From assembly GCA_964493095.1 (NCBI GenBank), contig CAZBNG010000114.1, forward strand, positions 1-5,543: 5,543 bases of DNA. Reading direction: 5' to 3'. Under the pieces are notes generated by a model. The model worked only from the letters and a program-made list of their open reading frames with translations. It was not told the DNA's origin and did not search any database. A program made the position numbers and the translations under genes. This DNA is from CAYXSX01 sp964493095 (GTDB lineage Bacteria > Pseudomonadota > Alphaproteobacteria > Micavibrionales > Micavibrionaceae). Positions 1 through 5,299 of the stretch are shown piece by piece. Position 1 is the first letter of the stretch, and each line of letters begins with the position of its first letter.

Positions 1-1847
1 TTCTCGCCGGCTGCCAGGTCTGTGGCACCAACGATAGAACCGCCGTTTACGTTGATCGTATCAACAGCCGCACCACCAGTTACCGCGCCGGTGATTGTAC
101 CACCGGTGTTGGTCAGAGTGTGAACAGCGTTGGCTGTCAGGTTAACAGCACCTGTAACCGTGCCGGTGTTTTCGAACGTCACAACGTCAGTGTCTGTTGC
201 CAGAACCTGACCGATGATCGTGCCTTCGTTGCGGAAAGTGAGCGTGTCGCCACCGCCGCTGAACTCAACAGCGATACCAGTCGGAGACGTCAGACTGCCG
301 CTACCGAGAGACTTAACAGTCGTGCCGGAGGCCAGAACGATCTTGTTAGCATCGGTTTGCGTCGCTGTGATCTCGATTGCACGGCCAGTGTTACCGGAGG
401 TGTCGGTGTTGCTGATCGTACCGCCGGAAATCGTGAAGTCTTTACCGCCTGTTGTCAGGTCAGCAGCGATTTCCAAGGCAGCATTACCTGCACCCGTACC
501 TGCGGTTGTGATTGTACCGCTGGTGTTGGTCAGGTCGACATCGGCTGTGTTTACGATCGCCGTGCTGATCAACAATGCAGAACCGCCGGTAGATGAAATC
601 GTACCGCTGGCGTTGCTGAATGTTGTTACAGCGCCGCCGAGTTCAACAGCATTACCCGTACCGGCAGACGTAGAGATCGTGCCAGAGTTGGTAAATGTTG
701 TGATCGCAGCATTGGCATCGATCGCAACGCCCGTAGTAGCCGTCACTGTACCGGAGTTGGTAAATGTCGTGATAGCCGTGGCGTTGGTGATCGCGTCACC
801 CGCTGTGGTCTGGATTGTACCTTGGTTGGTCAACGTTGTCAGAACGCCGCCAGCGACATCAACAGCGTTACCCGCGTGAGCAGAACCGCCGATTGTACCT
901 GTGCTGGTGTTCGTTACTGTCGTTGTTGCCGCGTTGATGTCCAAGGCGATACCTGCACCTGTGCCACCGCCGGCAATCGTACCGGAGTTGCTCAGAGTAG
1001 CAGCTGTGCCGCCCAATTGAACGCCAGCGCCGTTAGTAGAACCGCCGTTTGCTGAACCGTCAGCACCCCCGGCTACCGTCACGCCAGAACCGATCGTAAT
1101 GTCAGCGTTTGCACCTGACGTCACAATACCGGCGCCACCGACGCCGTCTGTCGCCGTACCGTCGGTACCACCGGCATTACCGCCGGCGCCGCCAGTTACG
1201 TTCGCGCCGACGACGATCGTGCCATCATCGGAAACAACAGAAAGACCGGCACCACCAGCGCCGCCGTTACCGTCGTTCGCGCCAGTACCAGCATTCGCAG
1301 AACCCGCGCCACCGGCGCCGCCTGTGATGGTACCGCCGGTCGTGGTCGTTACGGCGCCATAGTTAGAGTCGAGGTACACGCCCGCGCCACCGGCGCCGCC
1401 GTTTGCACCGTTGGTGTTACCACCACCAGCATCAGCTGCAGCACCACCGGCGCCGCCTGTGATGGCTCCGGAAGCCGACAGAGACGGCTTGGAGGAATCG
1501 GAAGAACCGTCCTGGGCAGCCGGGAAGTTCACACCGTTACCGCCGGCGCCACCAGCGTTACCGCCGGAGTTGTCGCCGTCAGCCGCGCCGGCCTGACCGG
1601 CACCGCCAGTTACGGTGTTTGTTGTTGTTACAGTAATAGTGGCCGCGCCGAACTGAACGCCGTCGTCACCAGCATTACCGGCTGCGTTGTCAGCCGCCCC
1701 GGCACCGGCACCGCCGGTTGTTGCCGTGCTGATCGTCGACGTTGTCGCCGGCGTTGCACCATCAGCCGCGAATGCGGGTGATGCGCCTATTACCAGAGCC
1801 ACACCTGCGGCCCCAAGCAATAGTTTGTTTTTCAAGTTTGAAGTCAT
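1..1847 (-). CDS. Large secreted Gly/Ala-rich repeat protein, adhesin or autotransporter-like (3' end outside window)
   Basis: An open frame of 615 complete codons starts at ATG 1847-1845 and is still open at the window edge. The start is supported by AAGGAG 8 bases upstream. Residues 1-27 form a signal peptide: Lys6 and Lys8, a hydrophobic core at about 9-22, and a cleavage site after Ala-Phe-Ala27. Residues about 43-278 are Gly/Ala/Asn-rich with GGAGG motifs, resembling PGRS-type sequence. Residues about 283-590 carry repeated [T/L]-x-[T/S]-N-x-G-T-[I/V] rungs, typical of beta-helical passenger domains. No cysteine is present in the visible part. From known families, such architecture belongs to exported surface adhesins, often type V autotransporters, but the C-terminal barrel or other secretion signal that would decide this is not in the window. 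A type I-secreted or cell-wall-like repeat protein is the alternative. Substrate or ligand unknown. Coding and export are clear; the adhesin role is inference. Confidence 0.88.
   Translation of the reverse strand, partial: MTSNLKNKLLLGAAGVALVIGASPAFAADGATPATTSTISTATTGGAGAGAADNAAGNAGDDGVQFGAATITVTTTNTVTGGAGQAGAADGDNSGGNAGGAGGNGVNFPAAQDGSSDSSKPSLSASGAITGGAGGAAADAGGGNTNGANGGAGGAGVYLDSNYGAVTTTTGGTITGGAGGAGSANAGTGANDGNGGAGGAGLSVVSDDGTIVVGANVTGGAGGNAGGTDGTATDGVGGAGIVTSGANADITIGSGVTVAGGADGSANGGSTNGAGVQLGGTAATLSNSGTIAGGGTGAGIALDINAATTTVTNTSTGTIGGSAHAGNAVDVAGGVLTTLTNQGTIQTTAGDAITNATAITTFTNSGTVTATTGVAIDANAAITTFTNSGTISTSAGTGNAVELGGAVTTFSNASGTISSTGGSALLISTAIVNTADVDLTNTSGTITTAGTGAGNAALEIAADLTTGGKDFTISGGTISNTDTSGNTGRAIEITATQTDANKIVLASGTTVKSLGSGSLTSPTGIAVEFSGGGDTLTFRNEGTIIGQVLATDTDVVTFENTGTVTGAVNLTANAVHTLTNTGGTITGAVTGGAAVDTINVNGGSIVGATDLAAGE
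78..1001 (-). repeat. About eleven beta-helix-like rungs with the motif TNxGTI
   Basis: In the same gene the visible rungs include LSNSGTI (near residue 285), VTNTSTGTI (311), LTNQGTI (339), FTNSGTV (362), FTNSGTI (385), FSNASGTI (410), LTNTSGTI (439), FTISGGTI (471), LTFRNEGTI (536), VTFENTGTV (556) and LTNTGGTI (578). Spacing varies from about 20 to 60 residues. The regular Thr/Asn/Gly ladder is what is known from right-handed parallel beta-helix passengers; a structure is not shown here. Confidence 0.7.
1014..1721 (-). repeat. Six PGRS-like tandem protein repeats of about 43 residues
   Basis: Within the large minus-strand gene, units begin near residues 43, 79, 128, 173, 216 and 257. Each opens with [V/I]-T-GGAG or a close variant, continues with a variable Ala/Asp/Asn/Gly linker, and most close with GGAGGxGV or GGAGGAG-hydrophobic. 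The unit spacing is 36-49 residues. At DNA level, 1309-1330 and 1444-1465 are identical over 22 bases, and 1303-1322 matches 1381-1400 over 20 bases, so the repeats are recent enough to recombine. Confidence 0.75.
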
Positions 1848-1855
1848 AAGTTTTT

Positions 1856-1861
1856 CTCCTT
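1856..1861 (-). promoter_or_regulatory. Ribosome binding site AAGGAG of the large repeat protein
   Basis: Read on the minus strand, AAGGAG is followed by 8 bases and ATG (1847-1845). It is one of the strongest Shine-Dalgarno matches in the window and fixes the start, with the signal peptide beginning immediately after. Confidence 0.8.
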
Positions 1862-2180
1862 TTAGTACTTCCCTTGTGTTTGAAAATAAAAACCCGTTCC
1901 CAAAAGAGCTTTGAGAATTGCGCCATACAGAGATTTTTTTAGTTTTCGTAAACTCTATGTGCGGTCGTTGTAATGCCACACGTTTTAAAATGTTGTAACA
2001 GCGCCACGCCTGTAAACCAACAGTATTTTGCTTTTTTTACAGTTTTTTTTAGCCCCTGTTGCAAAATTGCACCACATTGGCGCACCGCCCGCCCGGCATT
2101 CTGTTTTTATGTCATTATTAAAACGAAAAACCACGCTTTACCCCGCATGCGCACACGGAGCTTCATTGCTGACGCCCTGC

Positions 2181-2217
2181 CGCATGTTTACAGCTTGCGA
2201 TATTGACGCAACATGCG
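2181..2217. repeat. Inverted repeat CGCATGTT / AACATGCG, stem-loop
   Basis: Perfect 8-base arms at 2181-2188 and 2210-2217 enclose 21 bases. Inside, GCG (2197-2199) can pair with CGC (2207-2209) directly below the right arm, giving an 11-pair stem with an 8-base bulge on one side. It begins 24 bases past the stop of the ialB-family gene. No T-run follows on the minus strand, so it is not a standard rho-independent terminator; a 3'-end stabilising hairpin or a protein site are possible. Confidence 0.5.
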
Positions 2218-2240
2218 AATCACATGAACCGTAAATGGGA

Positions 2241-2771
2241 CTAGCTGACCTTTTTGAACGCTTTCGCAAATCCGGAGAGCGACAATTCCACGTTCACCTC
2301 GCTGCCGTTGGCCGCTTTAAAGGCAATAACGGCTTTGTCACCCTTTTTGAACATATTGAGTATTTTATCGTTCAGCGTCAGAAAGGCCGCGCAGCCGCCG
2401 GCGTCGCAGTAACGGGGGGAAAATTTGAACGGCGCGGCGTCATCGACCTTCATGGTTACGCCCGGCTCAAGCAAAATACCAAGGGGCAGCAGCATGATTC
2501 CCTTCGGATCTTTCTGGTCCGGCGCATAACCGATGGCAAATTCCAAAAGGCGCTGCCCCGTATCCTTGACGACCAGCTTTTGCACCGCTTCACATGACCC
2601 TTTTTTGGGTGAATCGGGGCTGACCCCTTTGCTGCACCGTACATTCCACGCCGATTCCGCTCCCTTATCCTCTTCCCCGGAAACGCTGTCCGAGGTTACG
2701 ACCTGAAACGTCAGCCCCGCGACAAGAAGAACGGCCAGAATAAGGAAAGGCTTAAAGTATTTGTGTTTCAT
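2241..2771 (-). CDS. Invasion-associated locus B (IalB) family protein
   Basis: A protein of 176 residues. The N-terminus has Lys2, Lys4 and Lys7 followed by a hydrophobic segment (about 9-25), a signal peptide or anchor; no clear AxA cleavage site is visible. The rest matches the IalB pattern: Trp42-x-x-x-Cys46, then Cys60, a central L-P-L-G (95-98) followed by L-x-P-G (101-104), and a Cys122/Cys127 pair in an RYC-x4-C motif. Two disulphides are expected in the periplasm. In Bartonella, IalB contributes to erythrocyte invasion; in most Alphaproteobacteria the role is unproven. The frame could begin further upstream (GTG 2846, ATG 2834, ATG 2792), but ATG 2771 has AGAGGA 4 bases upstream and puts the hydrophobic segment at the N-terminus, as usual for the family. 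It lies on the same strand as the large repeat gene but 393 bases from it, so a shared transcript is uncertain. Confidence 0.88.
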   Translation of the reverse strand: MKHKYFKPFLILAVLLVAGLTFQVVTSDSVSGEEDKGAESAWNVRCSKGVSPDSPKKGSCEAVQKLVVKDTGQRLLEFAIGYAPDQKDPKGIMLLPLGILLEPGVTMKVDDAAPFKFSPRYCDAGGCAAFLTLNDKILNMFKKGDKAVIAFKAANGSEVNVELSLSGFAKAFKKVS

Positions 2772-2775
2772 GATG

Positions 2776-2781
2776 TCCTCT
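2776..2781 (-). promoter_or_regulatory. Ribosome binding site AGAGGA of the ialB-family gene
   Basis: On the minus strand AGAGGA ends 4 bases before ATG 2771-2769. The spacing is short, but the upstream in-frame ATG at 2792 has no such site. An AGGAG also lies near 2842 and could serve ATG 2834 at 11 bases, so a longer product with 21 more residues cannot be excluded. Confidence 0.55.
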
Positions 2782-2901
2782 ATCGTTTTCATAAGAGATT
2801 TTTCGCGAATTCCGTGAATTGTAACCCTGGTCATATCTTCCGCCACTCCTGAAGAATGAAAGCATCTTTAAGACGCGGTACTGTTAAACGGGAGGGAAAC
2901 T

Positions 2902-2943
2902 ATGGAGAGTCCGCTTCCTGCTCCAGACCTTTTAACGAATTGA
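2902..2943 (+). CDS. 13-residue ORF with a strong ribosome binding site (leader peptide or split gene start)
   Basis: GGGAGG at 2890-2895 lies 6 bases before ATG 2902, an excellent initiation site. The encoded peptide is MESPLPAPDLLTN and then TGA (2941-2943). One base later, ATG 2945 opens a 46-residue frame. The arrangement fits either translational coupling of a leader peptide to the next gene or one gene split by a frameshift: removing one T at 2939-2940 would fuse both into a 60-residue protein. No attenuation-type run of a single amino acid codon is seen. The peptide itself is not recognised. Confidence 0.4.
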   Translation: MESPLPAPDLLTN

Positions 2944-2944
2944 T

Positions 2945-3085
2945 ATGGTCAACGCAAGGCATAAGCCGAAACCGCCGCCCGGCAACAGCTTATACGAAGC
3001 GTTTGAGCACAAAACGACTCTGTCAAGCAAAAAACTGGACAAAATGATAAAAAAAGCGTATAAGGGACTCGTTCTTCAACACTGA
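2945..3085 (+). CDS. Small basic hypothetical protein, 46 residues
   Basis: The frame ATG 2945 to TGA 3083-3085 encodes a Lys-rich peptide with a KPKPPPG stretch at residues 7-13 and an amphipathic, probably helical C-terminal part with Lys-Lys pairs (about 29-45). No signal peptide, membrane segment or cysteine is seen, so a cytoplasmic product is expected. There is no ribosome binding site directly before ATG 2945; translation could depend on the preceding 13-codon ORF, whose stop lies 1 base upstream. The 128-residue secreted protein starts 26 bases after its stop, so the three may be cotranscribed. Composition looks more protein-like than the competing 63-codon frame over the same bases. 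Not recognised as a known family. Confidence 0.42.
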   Translation: MVNARHKPKPPPGNSLYEAFEHKTTLSSKKLDKMIKKAYKGLVLQH

Positions 3086-3111
3086 GTTGTATGAGACAAG
3101 GATTTAAGAAA

Positions 3112-3498
3112 ATGGCTTTGGATTTACAGCAAAATTTTAGAAGCCGTGCTGCAGCGGCTGTTGTTGCTGGCCTGACGTTGCTCAGCGTGGCAACACCGTT
3201 TGCTTCTGCCAGTGCGCAGAGCGCTAAGGTTTACAATACTTCTACCGGTACAGAAGCTACCTATACAGGAAAACCTGTAACTTTTCATATAGGGCCAGGA
3301 TATACAGAAGATCAAGTGAAAATAGCTACACTGATGGCAGCGGCTATTCAGCAAAACGATAGATGTCCTGTAACTGTATTGCATGATGGTTTTATACCTA
3401 ATTCCGTAGATGTGGAAGTTGATGGTGAGACTACAAATTTCATAGATATCTATAGTGCGGGTGCTCATGCCGCCGCCGAGTGTGAGTACAAAGGTTAA
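3112..3498 (+). CDS. Small secreted hypothetical protein, 128 residues
   Basis: The start at ATG 3112 is chosen because AAGGA (3097-3101 area) lies about 9-10 bases upstream; the in-frame ATG at 3091 has no such site. Residues 1-35 form a signal peptide: Arg10 and Arg12, a hydrophobic core at about 13-30, and cleavage after Ala-Ser-Ala35. The mature protein of about 93 residues has just two cysteines, Cys85 and Cys124, which could form one disulphide in the periplasm or outside the cell. It has a Thr/Tyr-rich beginning, a helix-prone stretch near 66-81 and a beta-like Val/Asp-rich part near 86-113. I do not recognise a family. The gene converges on the 427-residue gene, and their stop codons overlap in TTAA. 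The signal-peptide part is GC-rich, whereas much of the mature part is AT-rich with ATA and AGA codons, unlike the neighbours. Confidence 0.78.
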   Translation: MALDLQQNFRSRAAAAVVAGLTLLSVATPFASASAQSAKVYNTSTGTEATYTGKPVTFHIGPGYTEDQVKIATLMAAAIQQNDRCPVTVLHDGFIPNSVDVEVDGETTNFIDIYSAGAHAAAECEYKG

Positions 3499-4778
3499 GA
3501 TATTCCGTTGGAAGGTACTATAGCCGCAACTTTATGCTCTAAAGAATGAGGCGTTTCATTTTCTCTTGGGCTGACTTTAGCCTGATTGTTAAAATTTATA
3601 TTAAGGTTTTTGTCCGCGCTCTCACTATCAAGTGTTTTCGCATGCGATACAGTTGAGTGAGGCGGGGAGGACAAAGCAGCTTTTACTTCTTGCGGAGTGT
3701 TCTCTCTATCTAGCAGGAGTTTTTTTGTTTCACTATCAATGCGTGTCAGAATTCCTTTTAAAGCGCCTTCGTAAGTAGGCTGGCCTTTTAAGCTTTCAAT
3801 TCTTTTGTATAAGGAATCAAATTTGTCCAAGCGTAACCGGTCCAGCAAATCAGGGTCGGTAGAAGAATCCTTAAGCATTTTTGCTTTTGTTCGCTCATCT
3901 AAGGTTTCTACCAACGAATCAAGAGCCACAGCCTTCTCGGTGCCGTTCTTTTCATCAGAAATGGATTTAGCGATAGATTTTTCTACTTGATCAAGTTCTC
4001 GCAGTTTTTCTTTTGCTTTATCAACGTGCTCAAGCGCTTTTTGCTGTTCTGCTGTTATATTCTCTTGATCAATAGGACCTGAAATTCCTTTAACCTCATG
4101 TTTTAGATTTTCCGCTAGCTCTGCTTTCTCTGCCTTTAAATCTTTTTGTCTTTCATCCAGTATTTGATCCAAAACCCTCTTAGCATCCGGAGCGTTTGGA
4201 TCAAATTTTTGTTTGTGTTTCTTTTCCCATGCTTCGATAGCGTCGCGCACGCCGGGCATATTCATTGCGCCTTCAACGTCGCCCGTTTTGGCCAGATAAT
4301 CTCTGGCGTCTTCCATTTCACCGATTTGCCAGTTTAAATCATCAATCTGCGCCTGAAGAAGGGCGAGATAGAGACTATCGGCGTCTCTTTTGGCTCTGGT
4401 TTTTTCATTCCGTTGTTCCAGCGCCTCCAGCCTGCGGAAAAACAGGGCCATCACGCGCCCCGAAAGCACGCCGGCCAGCGCCAGACGCATTTCATCTTCG
4501 GTTTCCATTTTAGAAAGTCTTATGGCGATATCGCGCAGCTCCTGCGCGGTGTGGTATTCTCCGGTCTTATCATCCTTGGTAAGGGTTTTATCGTATTGGA
4601 TATCTTCAGTTTTAAGCACTTCGGAGCGGGCACGAATAGCCTCCGCGGTATCGGCGGCGTCCCTTTCAATGCGGGAGCGATGTCCGTTGTTTGTCGCACT
4701 TTCGAAAAGACCGCTCAGGCCCGGGCGGCGGTCGCCCGGCTCCATGTCATGCGGTTTGTCGTTTCGTGTGATCACCAT
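3495..4778 (-). CDS. 427-residue cytoplasmic helix-rich hypothetical protein
   Basis: ATG 4778-4776 to TAA 3497-3495. A weak GGGG lies about 9 bases before the start; GTG at codon 2 is an alternative. No signal peptide and no membrane segment are seen. The protein is highly charged, contains no cysteine and only two tryptophans (150, 184). Residues about 75-165, 196-275 and 285-360 are rich in Glu/Lys/Leu/Ala with heptad-like spacing, so long helices or coiled coils are expected. Residues about 370-427 are Ser/Asn/Pro-rich and probably disordered. No catalytic motif or Walker box is visible. Possible roles such as a secreted effector or a scaffold are guesses; I do not recognise a family. The first roughly 180 codons are GC-rich and the rest AT-rich, which suggests a mosaic gene. 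It stands alone, convergent with the 128-residue secreted protein gene. Confidence 0.85.
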   Translation of the reverse strand: MVITRNDKPHDMEPGDRRPGLSGLFESATNNGHRSRIERDAADTAEAIRARSEVLKTEDIQYDKTLTKDDKTGEYHTAQELRDIAIRLSKMETEDEMRLALAGVLSGRVMALFFRRLEALEQRNEKTRAKRDADSLYLALLQAQIDDLNWQIGEMEDARDYLAKTGDVEGAMNMPGVRDAIEAWEKKHKQKFDPNAPDAKRVLDQILDERQKDLKAEKAELAENLKHEVKGISGPIDQENITAEQQKALEHVDKAKEKLRELDQVEKSIAKSISDEKNGTEKAVALDSLVETLDERTKAKMLKDSSTDPDLLDRLRLDKFDSLYKRIESLKGQPTYEGALKGILTRIDSETKKLLLDRENTPQEVKAALSSPPHSTVSHAKTLDSESADKNLNINFNNQAKVSPRENETPHSLEHKVAAIVPSNGIS

Positions 4779-4805
4779 AATAATTGCCCCAGTTCACGTA
4801 TAAAG

Positions 4806-4821
4806 TTCAACTAAAGTTGAA
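4806..4821. promoter_or_regulatory. Operator-like dyad TTCAACT-AA-AGTTGAA
   Basis: A perfect inverted repeat with 7-base arms and a 2-base centre. Its right arm overlaps the -35 element (4817-4822) of the plus-strand promoter, and it lies 27 bases upstream of the start of the 427-residue minus-strand gene, so one regulator could control both directions. Bases 4805-4819 also read GTTC-N7-GTTG, one base from the GTTC-N7-GTTC form known for alphaproteobacterial LexA boxes; that match may be chance. Confidence 0.5.
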
Positions 4822-4845
4822 AAAATACTCGGCGCAGTGTATAAT
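4817..4845 (+). promoter_or_regulatory. Near-consensus sigma70-type promoter TTGAAA-N17-TATAAT
   Basis: The -35 TTGAAA (4817-4822) is 5 of 6 to consensus, the spacer is exactly 17 bases, and the -10 TATAAT (4840-4845) is perfect. The predicted start is about 4852. This is the best promoter in the window, yet no gene with a ribosome binding site follows closely on the plus strand. Confidence 0.6.
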
Positions 4846-4851
4846 TATTTA

Positions 4852-4881
4852 AATACTGATTGCGCACGCACAGTCAGTATT
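4852..4881 (+). ncRNA. Hairpin at the predicted 5' end of the plus-strand transcript
   Basis: Arms AATACTGA (4852-4859) and TCAGTATT (4874-4881) are a perfect 8-base inverted repeat around 14 bases; TGCG (4861-4864) and CGCA (4867-4870) are also complementary inside. It starts where the promoter at 4817-4845 should initiate, so it would cap the RNA with a stem. As DNA it could instead be a regulator site. Confidence 0.4.
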
Positions 4882-4952
4882 GCAGAGATTTGTTAAGAAT
4901 TATGTAAAATTAAATAGCTTTATATTAAAATTTGACGCTAATTTGATATATC

Positions 4953-5126
4953 GGCCGCAGCTCCCGCCCAGCCTCGTTTTCCGATGCACTGACTTTAATT
5001 GCCTGGAAGGATTACAGGCCGCCGACGCGTTTCATATCAACCTGCACGAGGAGGAAAAACGCGGCGCGGATGCGCTCCCGGTCCCTGTCATGCGGCTAGC
5101 CTTCGACGGGCCGTTGGAGCACACCC
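4953..5126 (+). pseudogene. Possible relic of a protein gene in the intergenic region
   Basis: A GC-rich block stands out sharply from the AT-rich bases before it (4886-4950). In the frame through ATG 5089-5091 it reads as plausible protein, for example LHEEEKRGADALPVPVMRLA, with mostly G or C at third codon positions. The frame has no start with a ribosome binding site at its left and continues into junk and then antisense of the tRNA. A second frame is also open over 4953-5093, so the coding signal is not decisive. No family is recognised; part of a decayed gene is possible. Confidence 0.22.
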
Positions 5127-5167
5127 GCGAAACAGGCTGTTTGAACACCAAAAAATCCAACGTTTTT
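5112..5167 (+). terminator. Terminator-like stem with T-run
   Basis: CGTTGGA (5112-5118) pairs with TCCAACG (5156-5162), and TTTTT (5163-5167) follows at once. The 37-base loop holds a second dyad, AAACAG-G-CTGTTT (5130-5142). The loop is long for a rho-independent terminator, so the call is tentative. On the opposite strand, the region just past the tRNA has T-runs too (5200-5196 and 5155-5150) without a strong stem. Confidence 0.3.
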
Positions 5168-5204
5168 AAGATGTTGAACGATTTAAGCATATCAGGAAAA
5201 AGGA

Positions 5205-5279
5205 TGGTGCTGCTGGAGAGAATTGAACTCTCGGCCTCGTCATTACCAATGACGCGCTCTACCACTGAGCTACAGCAGC
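5205..5279 (-). tRNA. tRNA-Thr (anticodon GGT)
   Basis: All parts of the cloverleaf are present on the minus strand: acceptor stem GCTGCTG/CAGCAGC (7 pairs), D-stem GCTC/GAGC around AGTGGTA, anticodon stem CGTCA/TGACG around TTGGTAA, a 5-base variable loop AGGCC, T-stem GAGAG/CTCTC around TTCAATT, discriminator A and an encoded CCA (5207-5205). The anticodon GGT is at 5247-5245 and reads the Thr codons ACC and ACT. The length is 75 bases including CCA. Its 3' end faces the gene-poor region 4779-5204. Confidence 0.96.
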
Positions 5280-5299
5280 CGGGGTCTGGGCCTTAAGTG

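Larger units (their letters stand above)
1848..2240. other. 393-base gene-free region: leader and promoter area of the large repeat gene
   Basis: No convincing gene lies here. The open frames on the plus strand lack ribosome binding sites and have unconvincing compositions. The region lies between two minus-strand genes and is AT-rich with runs of A/T near 1933-1940 and 2032-2050. Two weak minus-strand sigma70-like candidates can be written: TTGCAA (2059-2064), 17 bases, TGTAAA (2036-2041); and TTTACG (1947-1952), 17 bases, TGTATG (1924-1929). Neither is close to consensus, so the promoter is not assigned. The first would give an untranslated leader of about 180 bases, the second about 70. 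The -35 of the first overlaps a small dyad, TGCAA-AA-TTGCA at 2060-2071. Confidence 0.5.
4852..5167 (+). ncRNA. Possible untranslated RNA of about 316 bases
   Basis: This span runs from the predicted start of the strong plus-strand promoter to the T-run of a terminator-like structure (5112-5167). It begins with a hairpin. No ATG with a ribosome binding site and a long frame is found: the ATGs near 4903 and 4983 meet stops at once or after one codon. Against an RNA gene, the middle is GC-rich and has an open frame from about 4953, so part may be a gene relic. No known RNA family is recognised. Confidence 0.25.

Noticed and set aside
120..1362. Several plus-strand open frames opposite the large repeat gene, the longest 221 codons (214-879)
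   Set aside because: They are antisense shadows of the Gly/Ala/Thr/Asn-rich gene: the Pro/Val/Ala and Arg/Cys-rich compositions are what such codons give when read in reverse, and no ribosome binding sites precede them.
1014..1721. CRISPR array suggested by the regular DNA repeats
   Set aside because: The repeats vary in length and sequence, remain in one open reading frame and lack unique spacers of constant size; they encode protein repeats.
1973..2234. Two plus-strand frames of 77 and 68 codons in the intergenic region
   Set aside because: No ribosome binding sites, unconvincing composition rich in Cys, His and Phe, and overlap with each other in different frames.
2235..2597. 120-codon plus-strand frame opposite the ialB-family gene
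   Set aside because: Fully antisense to a gene with clear family motifs; no ribosome binding site.
2856..3047. 63-codon plus-strand frame
   Set aside because: Composition looks random, with many Arg, Ser and Thr, and the start has no ribosome binding site; the competing 13- and 46-codon frames are better supported.
4390..4814. Two plus-strand frames of over 130 codons opposite the start of the 427-residue gene
   Set aside because: Antisense shadows in a GC-rich coding stretch, lacking start signals.
5205..5279. tRNA-Thr 3' end as an integration site for a mobile element
   Set aside because: No direct repeat of the T-arm/CCA end and no integrase gene is found in the window, although the region beside the 3' end is gene-poor.
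4880..5296. 138-codon plus-strand frame beginning with TTG and covering the tRNA in antisense
   Set aside because: Its end, LLERIELSASSLPMTRST, is the well-known false peptide made by reading a tRNA backwards. The start is a TTG without a ribosome binding site. Only its GC-rich middle is kept, as a possible relic.
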